Shown piece by piece: positions 8,008 through 16,428 of a stretch of 64,000 nucleotides of DNA; within the stretch, counting starts at the first letter, position 1; the number at the start of each line of letters is the position of its first letter. The notes beneath the pieces were generated by a model that worked only from the letters and a program-made list of their open reading frames with translations, made no database searches and was not told where the DNA came from. A program made the position numbers and the translations under genes. Source of the stretch: Sutcliffiella deserti (lineage in GTDB: Bacteria > Bacillota > Bacilli > Bacillales > Bacillaceae_I); assembly GCF_020037475.1 (NCBI RefSeq), contig NZ_JAIQDB010000001.1, positions 558,001 through 622,000 of the forward strand, given 5' to 3'.

Positions 8008-9531
8008 CTAAGCCTTTACTTCATTTAATTGTTTGCGTAGTTGATATTTTAGTATTTTTCCGGATGCATTCCTTGGAAGTGCATTTTCAATAAAAATCCT
8101 TCTCGGCACTTTGTATCCAGCAAGCTTTTGTCTGCAGAATAGCTTTAGTTCTTCTTCATTTAATAGTTGATCTTTGTGCGGAACAACTACAGCGCACACT
8201 GCTTCTCCCCACACTTCATCTGGCAATCCAATAATAGCTGCCTCCAACACTTGCGGGTGTTCATAGAGTACCTCTTCTACTTCGATGGAGTACACGTTCT
8301 CTCCACCTGAAATAATCATATCCTTCTTGCGGTCCACCAAGGTGATATAACCTTCTTCGTCAATGACAGCCAAATCTCCTGTATACAACCAGCCATTTTT
8401 CAACGTTGCTTTCGTTTCCTCTGGCTTTTTGTAGTATTCTTTCATAATCGACTCACCTTGAAGCACAAATTCACCGACAGCTCCAGGTTTCACATTTCCC
8501 CCTGCTTCATCCACCACTCTTGCTTCCGTTAAGAAAGAAGCTTTTCCATTTTTCCCGAGATGATTTTTATGACCTTTAGGATCTAATAAAATTCCATTTG
8601 GACCGGCTTCAGTTAAACCACATAGATTATAAAATTGATCATTTTTGAATAGAGTTATACTTTTCTTCACAAGCTCTGGCGCCATAGGTGCTGCCCCATA
8701 CCCACACCTTTTAATGGATGAAAGGTCATACTCATTGGCATTAGGCACCTGCAACAGAAAATTGAACATTGCCGGAACGCCAAAGAAATGGGTGATCTTA
8801 TTATCTTGGATTGCTTGCAGGGTGTGAACCGGATGAAAATCACGCTGAATATAGTGGCTTGCCCCAAGGACCACTCCAGAAACCAGAAACAGATTAAGCT
8901 GTGCAGAATGAAATAGTGGAGCAACATGTAAGAACCGTTCCTGCTGGTTGATTCCCATGCTAATCATCATCGAGATACCAACATTGAATATACGGCGGTG
9001 GTCAAATAACGCTCCCTTAGGACGTCCTGTTGTTCCCGATGTATATAGAATCTCTATGTCATCTGTTTCCAATACTTCCACATCAGGTTCTTCTTCATTT
9101 CTGGATAAAATCCCCTTGTAGGATCTGCTCTCTTCGTGTCCTGGGTTGCCTACAACAATTACCTTTTGAACCACGCACCCCTCGCTTGCAGTTTTAACAG
9201 TATCCTCAAACTCTTCATCGCAGATAACAACTTTCGCTTCAGATTGTTCTAAAATATAATGAATTTCCGAGGACGTTAAACGGAAGTTCATCGGAACAAT
9301 AACCGCACCAATTTTCACACCTGCAAAAAAAGAAAACACAAAATAGTCTGAGTTCTTCATCATAAAGGCAACCTTATCGCCCTTCTCCACTCCCAAAGCC
9401 ATCATGCCGTGTGAAAGTCTGTTCACTTCACGATTAAACTGATCATAATTGTACGTTCTGTCTTCACACTTTATGGCAAGCTTTTCTGGATGCTTCCTTG
9501 CATTTTGCGCTACATACATACCAATGTTCAT
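8008..9531 (-). CDS. Fatty-acyl-CoA ligase, first gene of the acyl-CoA operon
   Basis: This 507-residue ANL-family ligase has the P-loop ILYTSGTTGRPKGALFDH (about 155-170), NLCGLTEAGPNG, GWLYTGDLAVIDEEG, DRKKDMIISGGENVY and the C-terminal LPRNASGKILK. The frame can be read 20 codons further upstream. That extension overlaps a sigma-54 promoter at 9568-9584, and AAAGGAGG sits just before the ATG at 9531, so the shorter form is the real one. It is the second ligase of the operon and about 40% of the way from its partner in sequence character, so the two probably take different acids. Confidence 0.9.
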   Translation of the reverse strand: MNIGMYVAQNARKHPEKLAIKCEDRTYNYDQFNREVNRLSHGMMALGVEKGDKVAFMMKNSDYFVFSFFAGVKIGAVIVPMNFRLTSSEIHYILEQSEAKVVICDEEFEDTVKTASEGCVVQKVIVVGNPGHEESRSYKGILSRNEEEPDVEVLETDDIEILYTSGTTGRPKGALFDHRRIFNVGISMMISMGINQQERFLHVAPLFHSAQLNLFLVSGVVLGASHYIQRDFHPVHTLQAIQDNKITHFFGVPAMFNFLLQVPNANEYDLSSIKRCGYGAAPMAPELVKKSITLFKNDQFYNLCGLTEAGPNGILLDPKGHKNHLGKNGKASFLTEARVVDEAGGNVKPGAVGEFVLQGESIMKEYYKKPEETKATLKNGWLYTGDLAVIDEEGYITLVDRKKDMIISGGENVYSIEVEEVLYEHPQVLEAAIIGLPDEVWGEAVCAVVVPHKDQLLNEEELKLFCRQKLAGYKVPRRIFIENALPRNASGKILKYQLRKQLNEVKA

Positions 9532-9567
9532 TCCTATTCCTCCTTTAATGGGTGTTACCGACATACA

Positions 9568-9584
9568 TGCAATAATTATGCCAA
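9568..9584 (-). promoter_or_regulatory. Sigma-54 (SigL) -24/-12 promoter of the acyl-CoA operon
   Basis: On the minus strand the sequence is TTGGCAT-AATTA-TTGCA, matching the TGGCAY-N5-TTGCW consensus with the GG and GC dinucleotides at correct spacing. Transcription should begin about 12 bases past the GC, leaving a leader of roughly 25 bases before the ATG at 9531. The nearby sigma-54 activator gene at 10284-12356 makes this call strong. Confidence 0.88.
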
Positions 9585-9652
9585 TATTCAAACATCTATA
9601 AATTCACTATTATGTTGCTTTTTTATATACTAGTTTTGTAGAGAATGAAAAA

Positions 9653-9675
9653 AAGTGTCCTTTAAATGGACACTT
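9653..9675 (-). terminator. Hairpin: terminator of the 9719 gene, possibly also an activator site
   Basis: A perfect 8-bp inverted repeat AAGTGTCC / GGACACTT with a 7-base loop is followed on the minus strand by seven U residues, as expected for an intrinsic terminator. The 13-mer ATGGACACTTAAA within it (9666-9678) also occurs upstream of the second sigma-54 promoter (13375-13387). Confidence 0.75.
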
Positions 9676-9718
9676 AAAATAATTGTATAGAGATTTTTTC
9701 GTCGATAACAACTTAAAA

Positions 9719-10042
9719 TTAATTTCCAGATTTATCTCCAATATTATTCTTTTTTTCTTCCTCTTCCAACTCTTTCATTTTTTTATGTGTTTGTGGAAAA
9801 CCATTTGCCACCCATTCAGCACGATAAGCAGAATCAAGTTGGGTTAGCCCTTTTTCCTTCTCGTCTTTACTTGCATCTACACTTTCCATTCTGTCGATTT
9901 TTTTACTGTTTCTCATGTCGGTATCTTCTAGAACCCTATATTTATTTTTTTGTCTTTTTTTAATAACTTCCTTAACCAGTACTGCACTGCCTGCTGCTGA
10001 AAGCATTGACCCGATAATAATGTTCTTTGTTTCCTTTTTCAT
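9719..10042 (-). CDS. Hypothetical small protein with N-terminal hydrophobic segment
   Basis: This 107-residue protein was not recognised. Residues 8-25 (IIIGSMLSAAGSAVLVKEV) form one moderately hydrophobic helix, followed by a basic stretch and a highly charged C-terminal half ending in a Glu/Lys-rich helix. The ribosome site AAAGGGAGGG lies about seven bases before ATG, so expression is credible. A good terminator follows at 9653-9675. It may be a membrane-tethered YtxH-like small protein, but no family motif supports that. Confidence 0.6.
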   Translation of the reverse strand: MKKETKNIIIGSMLSAAGSAVLVKEVIKKRQKNKYRVLEDTDMRNSKKIDRMESVDASKDEKEKGLTQLDSAYRAEWVANGFPQTHKKMKELEEEEKKNNIGDKSGN

Positions 10043-10124
10043 AATAAGCCCTCCCTTTCAGAAAAGTTTTTACTCTTCTCTCTCTATTCCCTTTTATTCC
10101 TTTTTTAAAAAGCTGTGAAAAACG

Positions 10125-10200
10125 CCGCTATTAATTTCCGCAAAAGGCTACATGTTTTACGGGGCGGTGCTGGTGCCTAGTCCAGGATCTCTTCTCCAAT
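10125..10200 (+). repeat. Degenerate R2 repeat
   Basis: The block AACGCCGCTATTAATTTCCG, AAAAGGCTAC and GGGGCGGTGCTGGTGCC matches other R2 copies at 14640 (reversed), 52614 and 53985. It lies in the 10043-10283 gap; nothing else clear is seen there apart from a weak AGAGAAG / CTTCTCT hairpin near 10208-10233. Confidence 0.6.
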
Positions 10201-10283
10201 AAAGCTAGAGAAGCACCATTAATAACACTTCTCTCTGATACCCACTTAAAAAAGCATTTTAAAAGCAAGAAGATAACTACTTA

Positions 10284-12356
10284 CTAATAAACAAGCTGGT
10301 ACTTTTTTATTTTTTCATACAAACTTGAGCGACTAATTCCTAATACTCTAGCAGCTTTTGCTTTATTTCCCTTTGTTTTTCGAAGGGCATTCTCAATGGT
10401 GTTTCGCTCTGCACTTTCCACCATAGTGACATCATTCTGGTTTCCATGGCTTATTGGCTCTATACCTTTATGCATATATTCAGGAAGGTCTTCTGCTTTT
10501 ATTTTTCCGTGCTCTGCAAATGTCATTCCTCTTTCCATGACATTTCGCAGCTCCCTTACGTTCCCTGGCCAATCATAAGAAAGCATCACCTGTTTTGCTT
10601 TGGGTTCTACACCAACGATACTTGTACCTAAAACGGAGTTAAGTTCCACCATTAGCTTATTTAACAATAGCTCTACATCGTATAATCTATCTCTTAGCGG
10701 TGGAATCGAAAAGGAAATTACATTTAGCCGATAATATAAATCCTCCCTGAAAGCACCTTCTATTACCATTGTCTCCAAGCTACGATTTGTTGCGGCAATA
10801 ATACGAACGTCCACGTGAACCTGCTTTGTGCCACCAACTCGATAGAACTCTCTTTCTTGAAGGACTCGCAGCAATTTCGCCTGAAGATTTAGAGACATAT
10901 CGCCTATTTCATCCAGAAAAAGTGTTCCTCCATTGGCAAGATCAAATTTTCCAATTTTGCCTTTGTTTTTTGCTCCAGTAAAAGCTCCTTCTTCATATCC
11001 GAAAAACTCAGACTCTAGTAAATCCTCTGGTATAGCAGCACAATTTATGACGACAAATTTTGCTTCTTTTCGTGCGGATTCATTATGAATGGCGTGAGCA
11101 AATAACTCTTTTCCTGTTCCACTTTCTCCTCGAATCAATACAGTGGACCTACCTTTTGCAGCTTTTGCAGCACTTTTCTTCAACTTCTCTATGTGGGGAT
11201 CTTTACTTATGATATGATCCCAAGTGTATCGGGCAGATTCTGCTTGTTGGTACTGGGAACGATAATAACTTGCCTTGTTTTCTGCTTTTTGAAGTTTTTT
11301 AAAAAGTTCGCTAACCTCATTTAATTGTCGGAACATTATTTTTCCAATAGCACCAACCACTCTATCATCTTGTATAATGGGAATACGGTGGAGTATATAT
11401 TTAATTCCATTTACTTCTTTAAAATTACTTATTTCTGCTGATTTGGTTTCATAGATAGATGACAAATCGAATTGTGGAAATGCTTTATCAACATGCATAT
11501 GTAAAATATCTTTCTGATCGAGTTGAAATAGTTCCAACAAAGAAGGACTAACCATTTGTACTTTTTGCTTTTCATCAATCATCATTATTCCATCATATGC
11601 ATGATTAATCGCAGTTTGTAAGGATTGCTTTAAGTTTTTAACTGTCTCTAACTCTGCTGCCATATCTTCTACCTCGGAAAGATCTTGAAAGAACAAGATA
11701 TAGCCCAATTGATTCCTAATGGTTGAATATGTGGTCATTGTAAGGATTGCCTTAAGTTTTTCAAGTTTCAAAGGCACGAAAGGTCCATTACCTTTTAACA
11801 TAGAACTGGCTTCAGGGAAGATTGTATGGATATTTGCTGATATAAGAAATTCCTTCTTTTTCGTAGTCATCTTACATAGCCGCTCGTTGGCATAGATAAC
11901 CTTTTTATTTTCGTCTGTCATAAGCACGCCAATCGTTGAATTTCTCATAACCGTATCAAGTTGTTCTTTCAACGTACTGGATGCGTGCAATAAGGACATG
12001 ACCATATCCGTTTTGGTGAATAAACCTATCACTCTTTCATTTTCATCAACGACAACCCCTGTACCAACTTGACTCGAACGAACAATCTTTTCCACTTTTT
12101 CGTATGAAGTATCAATAGCCAAAGTAGAAACATCTAATTTTATATAGTCACGAATAGTTGTATTCAACGATCTTTTATCCATAATCATTCTATATAAGCT
12201 TGTTCTTGTAAACACACCTTTAAGTTTTTTCTCCCCATCTGTTACAGGCAAAATATTCCATTTATTAGCCTGCATAATGGTTAGTGCTTTTTCAAGTGAG
12301 GTGTCCGGGGTGATTGTTTCCACAACAGGTGTGATCATATCTTTTAACGGAAGCAT
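10284..12356 (-). CDS. Sigma-54-dependent transcriptional activator (CBS-PAS-AAA+-Fis HTH)
   Basis: The 690-residue protein starts with two CBS modules (about 5-125), which usually bind adenine nucleotides. One or two PAS-like regions follow (about 130-345). The AAA+ core has Walker A GESGTGKE, the sigma-54 contact loop GAFTGA, Walker B GGTLFLDEIGDM and the arginine-finger region LRDRLYDVE. A Fis-type helix-turn-helix ends it (NKAKAARVLGISRSSLYEK). This resembles Bacillus BkdR/YqiR-type activators. It lies between two units that both have -24/-12 promoters, so it probably activates both in response to an acyl or nucleotide signal. Start: AAAGGGG precedes ATG. Confidence 0.93.
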   Translation of the reverse strand: MLPLKDMITPVVETITPDTSLEKALTIMQANKWNILPVTDGEKKLKGVFTRTSLYRMIMDKRSLNTTIRDYIKLDVSTLAIDTSYEKVEKIVRSSQVGTGVVVDENERVIGLFTKTDMVMSLLHASSTLKEQLDTVMRNSTIGVLMTDENKKVIYANERLCKMTTKKKEFLISANIHTIFPEASSMLKGNGPFVPLKLEKLKAILTMTTYSTIRNQLGYILFFQDLSEVEDMAAELETVKNLKQSLQTAINHAYDGIMMIDEKQKVQMVSPSLLELFQLDQKDILHMHVDKAFPQFDLSSIYETKSAEISNFKEVNGIKYILHRIPIIQDDRVVGAIGKIMFRQLNEVSELFKKLQKAENKASYYRSQYQQAESARYTWDHIISKDPHIEKLKKSAAKAAKGRSTVLIRGESGTGKELFAHAIHNESARKEAKFVVINCAAIPEDLLESEFFGYEEGAFTGAKNKGKIGKFDLANGGTLFLDEIGDMSLNLQAKLLRVLQEREFYRVGGTKQVHVDVRIIAATNRSLETMVIEGAFREDLYYRLNVISFSIPPLRDRLYDVELLLNKLMVELNSVLGTSIVGVEPKAKQVMLSYDWPGNVRELRNVMERGMTFAEHGKIKAEDLPEYMHKGIEPISHGNQNDVTMVESAERNTIENALRKTKGNKAKAARVLGISRSSLYEKIKKYQLVY

Positions 12357-12442
12357 GAGAATTCCCCTTTATACTTAGATATCTCTATTCTAACTGAAAA
12401 AGCATTATTTAGAAAATTATAAAAATAATTACATAGTGAGCT

Positions 12443-12496
12443 TTCTAGTTACAAGACATGATCTTCTTCACCTTCGAACATGTCTTGTAACTAGAA
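12443..12496 (-). terminator. Long perfect hairpin after the SDR gene
   Basis: An 18-bp perfect inverted repeat (12443-12460 and 12479-12496, core CTAGTTACAAGACATG) flanks an 18-base loop and starts 10 bases past the SDR stop. No U-run follows on either strand, so termination is likely but not certain; a protein-binding or mRNA-stabilising role is possible. Confidence 0.5.
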
Positions 12497-12505
12497 AAGA
12501 GCAGC

Positions 12506-13273
12506 TTATTTCGGCTGCATTCTAATCGCTCCATCTAGTCGTATGGTTTCCCCATTCAACATAGGATTTTCAATAATACTCTGCACAAGCTGAGCATATT
12601 CCTCGGGATAACCTAACCGGGATGGAAAAGGTACCATCTTACCTAATGAATCGCGAGCCTCAGCTGGAAGTGTATCAAACATGGGAGTATGAAAAAGACC
12701 CGGTGCAATCGTCATGACACGTACTCCATAAGAGGCTAATTCCCGAGCAATTGGCAAAGTCATTCCAACGATGCCACCCTTAGAAGCAGAGTATGCAGCC
12801 TGTCCTATTTGACCGTCAAATGCTGCTACTGAAGCAGTATTTATAATAACGCCACGTTCTCCTTCATTGATTGGATTATTAGTAGTCATTCTCTCTGTTG
12901 CAAGTCTAATGACATTAAAGGTACCAATTAAATTGATGGAGATGACTTTAGAAAATTCATCAAGAGGATGTGGTCCTTTTCTACTTAGAACTTTCTTAGC
13001 CACGGCAATCCCTGCACAGTTCACGACCGTATTGATGGATCCAAACCTTTCTATTCCTAGATTTAATGCTTTCGTTATATCCACTTCCTTTGTTACATCG
13101 GTTTTCACAAAAGAAACCGATTCACCTAGTTCTTCCTGAAGCATTTTTCCTCTTTCTTCTGATAAATCCACAATCAGTGCTTTTCCACCTTTAGCAGTGA
13201 TATTTCTGACGGTAGCTTCACCAAGTCCTGAAGCTCCACCGGTTACAAATGCAATCGTATCTTTTATAAACAT
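12506..13273 (-). CDS. 3-hydroxyacyl-CoA dehydrogenase, type II SDR
   Basis: This 255-residue classical SDR has TGGASGLGEA (NAD site), the Asp after beta-2 (VDLSEE) that favours NAD, NCAG, and the catalytic Ser/Tyr/Lys in NTASVAAFDGQIGQAAYSASKGG. The layout matches the HSD17B10-like 3-hydroxyacyl/2-methyl-3-hydroxybutyryl-CoA dehydrogenases, including the C-terminal ENPMLNGETIRLDGAIRM. It would supply the third beta-oxidation step that is missing from the five-gene operon; no enoyl-CoA hydratase is in the window. It has its own sigma-54 promoter 44 bases upstream and AGGAGG before ATG. Confidence 0.9.
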   Translation of the reverse strand: MFIKDTIAFVTGGASGLGEATVRNITAKGGKALIVDLSEERGKMLQEELGESVSFVKTDVTKEVDITKALNLGIERFGSINTVVNCAGIAVAKKVLSRKGPHPLDEFSKVISINLIGTFNVIRLATERMTTNNPINEGERGVIINTASVAAFDGQIGQAAYSASKGGIVGMTLPIARELASYGVRVMTIAPGLFHTPMFDTLPAEARDSLGKMVPFPSRLGYPEEYAQLVQSIIENPMLNGETIRLDGAIRMQPK

Positions 13274-13316
13274 TTAGTCCGCCTCCTATATATGTAGGGT
13301 TGATTATTCCTTAATA

Positions 13317-13334
13317 TGCAATAAGTGTGCCAAT
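13317..13334 (-). promoter_or_regulatory. Sigma-54 -24/-12 promoter of the SDR gene
   Basis: The minus strand reads TTGGCAC-ACTTA-TTGCA, a full match to TGGCAC-N5-TTGCA. It lies 44-61 bases upstream of the SDR start codon. Confidence 0.9.
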
Positions 13335-13362
13335 TGAGGGCTCAAGGTTCAAACTAGCTTAG

Positions 13363-13396
13363 AGTGTTTATAATATGGACACTTAAATGGAAGTGT
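13363..13396 (-). promoter_or_regulatory. Candidate enhancer site for the sigma-54 activator
   Basis: Three alternating half-sites AGTGT, ACACT and AGTGT form two overlapping inverted repeats about 35-65 bases upstream of the -24 element. The 13-mer ATGGACACTTAAA inside is shared with the region upstream of the other sigma-54 promoter. That it binds the activator is inference. The rest of the 13400-13665 gap shows nothing clear. Confidence 0.45.
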
Positions 13397-13665
13397 GAAC
13401 ATATTCTGAACAATAAAGGCAAGCATTCTACCCATTGTATGCCTGCCTGAAGTTAAATCTGTTGACTGATAATTTTTTATCACAGGACGTCATACTGACC
13501 CTTCTCTTAACAATTTAAAATGTCATCTTTCGGTCCTAATCCACAATCATAAATTGTTTTTCTATTAAATTCCTAAGATCCTTTCTAAATAGCACATAAT
13601 AGTACAAATCAAATGGACAACTCTGTTAAAATGAAAATAAATAAAATTAGGGAGGGCTATTCAGC

Positions 13666-14628
13666 ATGAAGAAACGAACTTTACTTGTAACACAAGATAT
13701 TGGCCAATATTATAAAGAGCAAATTAAAGCCATGGTTCCAGAATGGGAAGTGGTTATTGGAAAAGATAAGGATGTTTGGGCTCCATACGCAAGTGAGGCA
13801 GAAGTTATATTAGGATGGAAAAAAGAACTGGAGGAGTTATCGCTTAATAAATCACCAAACTTAAAATGGATTCAAGCGTGGAGTGCGGGTGTGAACAATA
13901 TACCGCTTGAAAAGCTTTCGAGAAAGAATATCCTTTTGACTAGTGCTAATGGAGTCCACGCTTACCCTATCTCAGAAACAATTTTTGGACTGATGCTTGC
14001 TCTTACGAGAAAAATTCATACATATGTAAAAAATCAGCAAAAGAAAGTTTGGCATCATGCCAAGATGAATCTAGAACTCCATAATAAGACGGTAGGAATT
14101 ATTGGAGTGGGAGAAATCGGTAAAGAAACTGCAAAAATCGCCAAAGCTTTTGGAATGACTGTGCTTGGTGTCCGCCATTCAGGTAAATCTGAAGAATATG
14201 TCGATAGCATGCATACGCCAGAGCAATTACATACGATTCTTCCTAAATGTGACTATATAGTTATAACACTACCACTTACACCCGACACTCAAGAAATGTT
14301 TGGTGAAGAAGAATTTATCCTAATGAAGGAATCTGCTTTTTTGATTAATATCGGGCGAGGCGAAATTCTTCAAGAAGATGCACTTATTAGAGCATTACAA
14401 AACGGTACAATTGCCGGAGCAGGTTTGGATGTTTTTGTAAAAGAGCCCTTAGAAAGTAACAGCCCCTTTTGGGAAATGGAAAACGTCATTATCACTCCCC
14501 ATACTTCAGGTTCAACTGAGCATTATACTAAAAGAGTAATAGAAGACATTTTTATACCAAATTTCAAAGATTATTTGAATCAAAATCAACCATATAAGAA
14601 TTTAGTAGACTATAATAAAGGATATTAA
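13666..14628 (+). CDS. D-2-hydroxyacid dehydrogenase family protein
   Basis: This 320-residue NAD-dependent dehydrogenase has the NAD-binding motif GIIGVGEIGKETAKIAKAFG (about 143-162), the substrate Arg in INIGRGEIL, the Glu in KEPLE and the catalytic His in TPHTSG. Its substrate is unknown; the short N-terminal domain and WSAGVNNIPLEKL loop resemble the glyoxylate/hydroxypyruvate-reductase-like members. It is monocistronic, with AGGGAGGG eight to ten bases before ATG. Confidence 0.87.
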   Translation: MKKRTLLVTQDIGQYYKEQIKAMVPEWEVVIGKDKDVWAPYASEAEVILGWKKELEELSLNKSPNLKWIQAWSAGVNNIPLEKLSRKNILLTSANGVHAYPISETIFGLMLALTRKIHTYVKNQQKKVWHHAKMNLELHNKTVGIIGVGEIGKETAKIAKAFGMTVLGVRHSGKSEEYVDSMHTPEQLHTILPKCDYIVITLPLTPDTQEMFGEEEFILMKESAFLINIGRGEILQEDALIRALQNGTIAGAGLDVFVKEPLESNSPFWEMENVIITPHTSGSTEHYTKRVIEDIFIPNFKDYLNQNQPYKNLVDYNKGY

Positions 14629-14639
14629 TTAAAGGCTGG

Positions 14640-14735
14640 AGATCCCCCAGTCACAGCGGAAGAGGTTCAAGCACCTCCCTGTGGAAGGCGTAGCCTTTTG
14701 TGGAAATCAATAGCGGCGTTTATTACAGCCTAAAA
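14640..14735 (-). repeat. R2 repeat, reversed copy
   Basis: The reverse complement gives AACGCCGCTATTGATTTCC, AAAAGGCTACGCC and a GATCTCCAGCC end, matching the copies at 52614 and 53985. Confidence 0.65.
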
Positions 14736-14742
14736 TTAAGGA

Positions 14743-14831
14743 ATTCCTCTTTATTTTAAGTGAATCAGAAAGAAAAAATCCAATTGCAATTTTTATGGAC
14801 TTATAGCAACAATCTATTAGAAAAGAACCTA
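14743..14831 (+). repeat. Partial R1 repeat, right half
   Basis: AAGTGAATCAGAAAGAAAA, AATCCAATTGC and CTTATAGCAACAAT followed by AGAAAAGAACCT match the right half of the full copies at 927 and 47270. The left half is missing; an R2 element abuts it instead. Confidence 0.65.
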
Positions 14832-14865
14832 ATTAAAAAGGTATAGTTTTAGAGGAGGATCCCCT

Positions 14866-15693
14866 TTGCACAGAAATATAGCGTTACACAAGTTTATATT
14901 AGACAAAGCAAAAATCTTAACTGAAGAGTGGTACGAATCATTGGACAAAAGCGATCCTTATGGTGTTTATTCTTCCAACAATCCAGAAGTTATTGCGAAC
15001 CTGAAGAAACAGAACTATGATTTCCACTTTCATCTTTGCAATATCTTTGTTGAAGAGGAAACTGTGTTTTTTCAAGAGTTCCAACAATGGATAGTAACCA
15101 TTGCCAAGGATGATCAACATTTAAATACTCCCATTCACTTTACTTTAAGAGAATTTTCCAGGGTAAGGGAACAGTATCTTGATTTTATAGCTGAGTACAT
15201 TTCTATTAATGAAACAGATAAAAATAACGAAATAGCATGGAATCGTTTAATAATGAAGGCATTTGACAAAGTCATACTTAAGTTTGTGGAAGAGCATCAA
15301 CATTATGCTGAACAAAAGTTAAAAGCGCAACAGGAAATGATACAAGAGTTAAGTTCTCCTATTATTGCCTTAGATAATAACCGAGCCTTGCTGCCACTTG
15401 TCGGAGATATTGATACTAGCAGAGCCAAGTTTATACTTGAACATACATTAGAACAATGTTCAGAGCTTGGCGTTAGTCATCTATACATTGATTTATCCGG
15501 TGTAGTCATCATTGACACGATGGTTGCCGATCAAATATATCAGCTTATAAGTGCCTTAAACCTTATAGGAGTTACGACTACCCTTTCTGGCATTCGACCG
15601 GAGATTGCTCAGACAACTGTTCAGTTGGGGCTCTCTTTTGATAAAGTTTCCATTAAATCCACTCTTGCTGGAGCACTTTCAATTAACAGATGA
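14866..15693 (+). CDS. RsbR-family stressosome protein (RsbRD-like, STAS domain)
   Basis: The 275-residue protein has a helical N-terminal sensor region without haem or PAS motifs (about 1-155) and a C-terminal STAS domain (about 160-270). Both Thr residues that RsbT phosphorylates in RsbR proteins are in place, in VVIIDTMVADQIYQL and GIRPEIAQTTV. In Bacillus such proteins build stressosomes that feed the SigB pathway; no rsbS or rsbT lies nearby, as is normal for the RsbRB-RD paralogs. The start is TTG, set by AGAGGAGG a few bases upstream. A terminator follows. Confidence 0.88.
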   Translation: MHRNIALHKFILDKAKILTEEWYESLDKSDPYGVYSSNNPEVIANLKKQNYDFHFHLCNIFVEEETVFFQEFQQWIVTIAKDDQHLNTPIHFTLREFSRVREQYLDFIAEYISINETDKNNEIAWNRLIMKAFDKVILKFVEEHQHYAEQKLKAQQEMIQELSSPIIALDNNRALLPLVGDIDTSRAKFILEHTLEQCSELGVSHLYIDLSGVVIIDTMVADQIYQLISALNLIGVTTTLSGIRPEIAQTTVQLGLSFDKVSIKSTLAGALSINR

Positions 15694-15706
15694 TAAATCA
15701 TAAGAC

Positions 15707-15740
15707 AAAAGCACTCTTTAAAATACGAAAGAGTGCTTTT
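15707..15740. terminator. Intrinsic terminator
   Basis: A 13-bp stem AAAAGCACTCTTT / AAAGAGTGCTTTT serves the RsbR-like gene from the left and possibly the convergent mug gene. Confidence 0.85.
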
Positions 15741-15787
15741 GTTATGATAGATCAAGGCAAACCACGAGGAGATTTCTATTATTGTTT

Positions 15788-16288
15788 TTATCTTAGTCTA
15801 TTTAACTCACGATAAATCATTACTATATCTTCAAGCTTCATTCTCACTAAACCACTCGAAGACGGTGCAACAAAATCAATAACATTAGAAACAACTGGTT
15901 GATCTTGGACACCCCACTGTACCTTTTTATGACCGCTGTATTCTTGATAAACTCCTTTTCCTACAAAACAAACGATTTTGGGTTGGTACATTTCTATTTT
16001 CTTTTTTAATTGTTTCCTCCCAAATTCATACTCTTCTCTTGTAATATCCGCAGCTCCCACTGTTGGTCTTGAAACTATATTAGTCAATCCATAATTAAGG
16101 TCAATTAGCTTTGAGTCCTCTGTTGGTGCATATTTTCTAGGTGTAATACCTGCCATATATAATATTTTCCAAAAACGATTGTTCGGATTGGCATAGTGAT
16201 GCCCTGTTTCTCCAGAACGAATACTGGGGTTAAAACCAACAAACAGTATATCCAAGTGTTTTTTTATGTGATCATAGATAGGTTCCAT
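15788..16288 (-). CDS. mug: G/U mismatch-specific uracil-DNA glycosylase
   Basis: This 166-residue protein has the Mug/TDG active-site motif VGFNPSIRSGETGHHYANP, with the Asn of GFNP in the catalytic position, then NNRFWK, a central NIVSRPT segment and the C-terminal VAPSSSGLV loop used for strand intercalation. It removes uracil or thymine mispaired with guanine to start base excision repair. The gene is alone; GGAG lies about ten bases before ATG. Confidence 0.88.
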   Translation of the reverse strand: MEPIYDHIKKHLDILFVGFNPSIRSGETGHHYANPNNRFWKILYMAGITPRKYAPTEDSKLIDLNYGLTNIVSRPTVGAADITREEYEFGRKQLKKKIEMYQPKIVCFVGKGVYQEYSGHKKVQWGVQDQPVVSNVIDFVAPSSSGLVRMKLEDIVMIYRELNRLR

Positions 16289-16393
16289 AAACCATCACTC
16301 CTATCAGTCTTTTGCTTATTCAATGTTTTTTACCAAGGCTTTTTTCCCTTTATTTTCCGAAACAATCAGCAGTGGTTTAACACAACGGAAAAA

Positions 16394-16424
16394 TAAAAAC
16401 CAAGCAAAATCTATGCTTGGTTTA
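16394..16424 (-). terminator. Intrinsic terminator
   Basis: Stem TAAAACCAAGCA / TGCTTGGTTTA lies just after the stop at 16429, with a U-rich tail on the minus strand. Confidence 0.75.
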
Positions 16425-16428
16425 ATCG

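Noticed and set aside
9532..9591. Twenty-residue N-terminal extension of the first acyl-CoA ligase
   Set aside because: It overlaps the sigma-54 promoter and has no ribosome site; AAAGGAGG points to the ATG at 9531.
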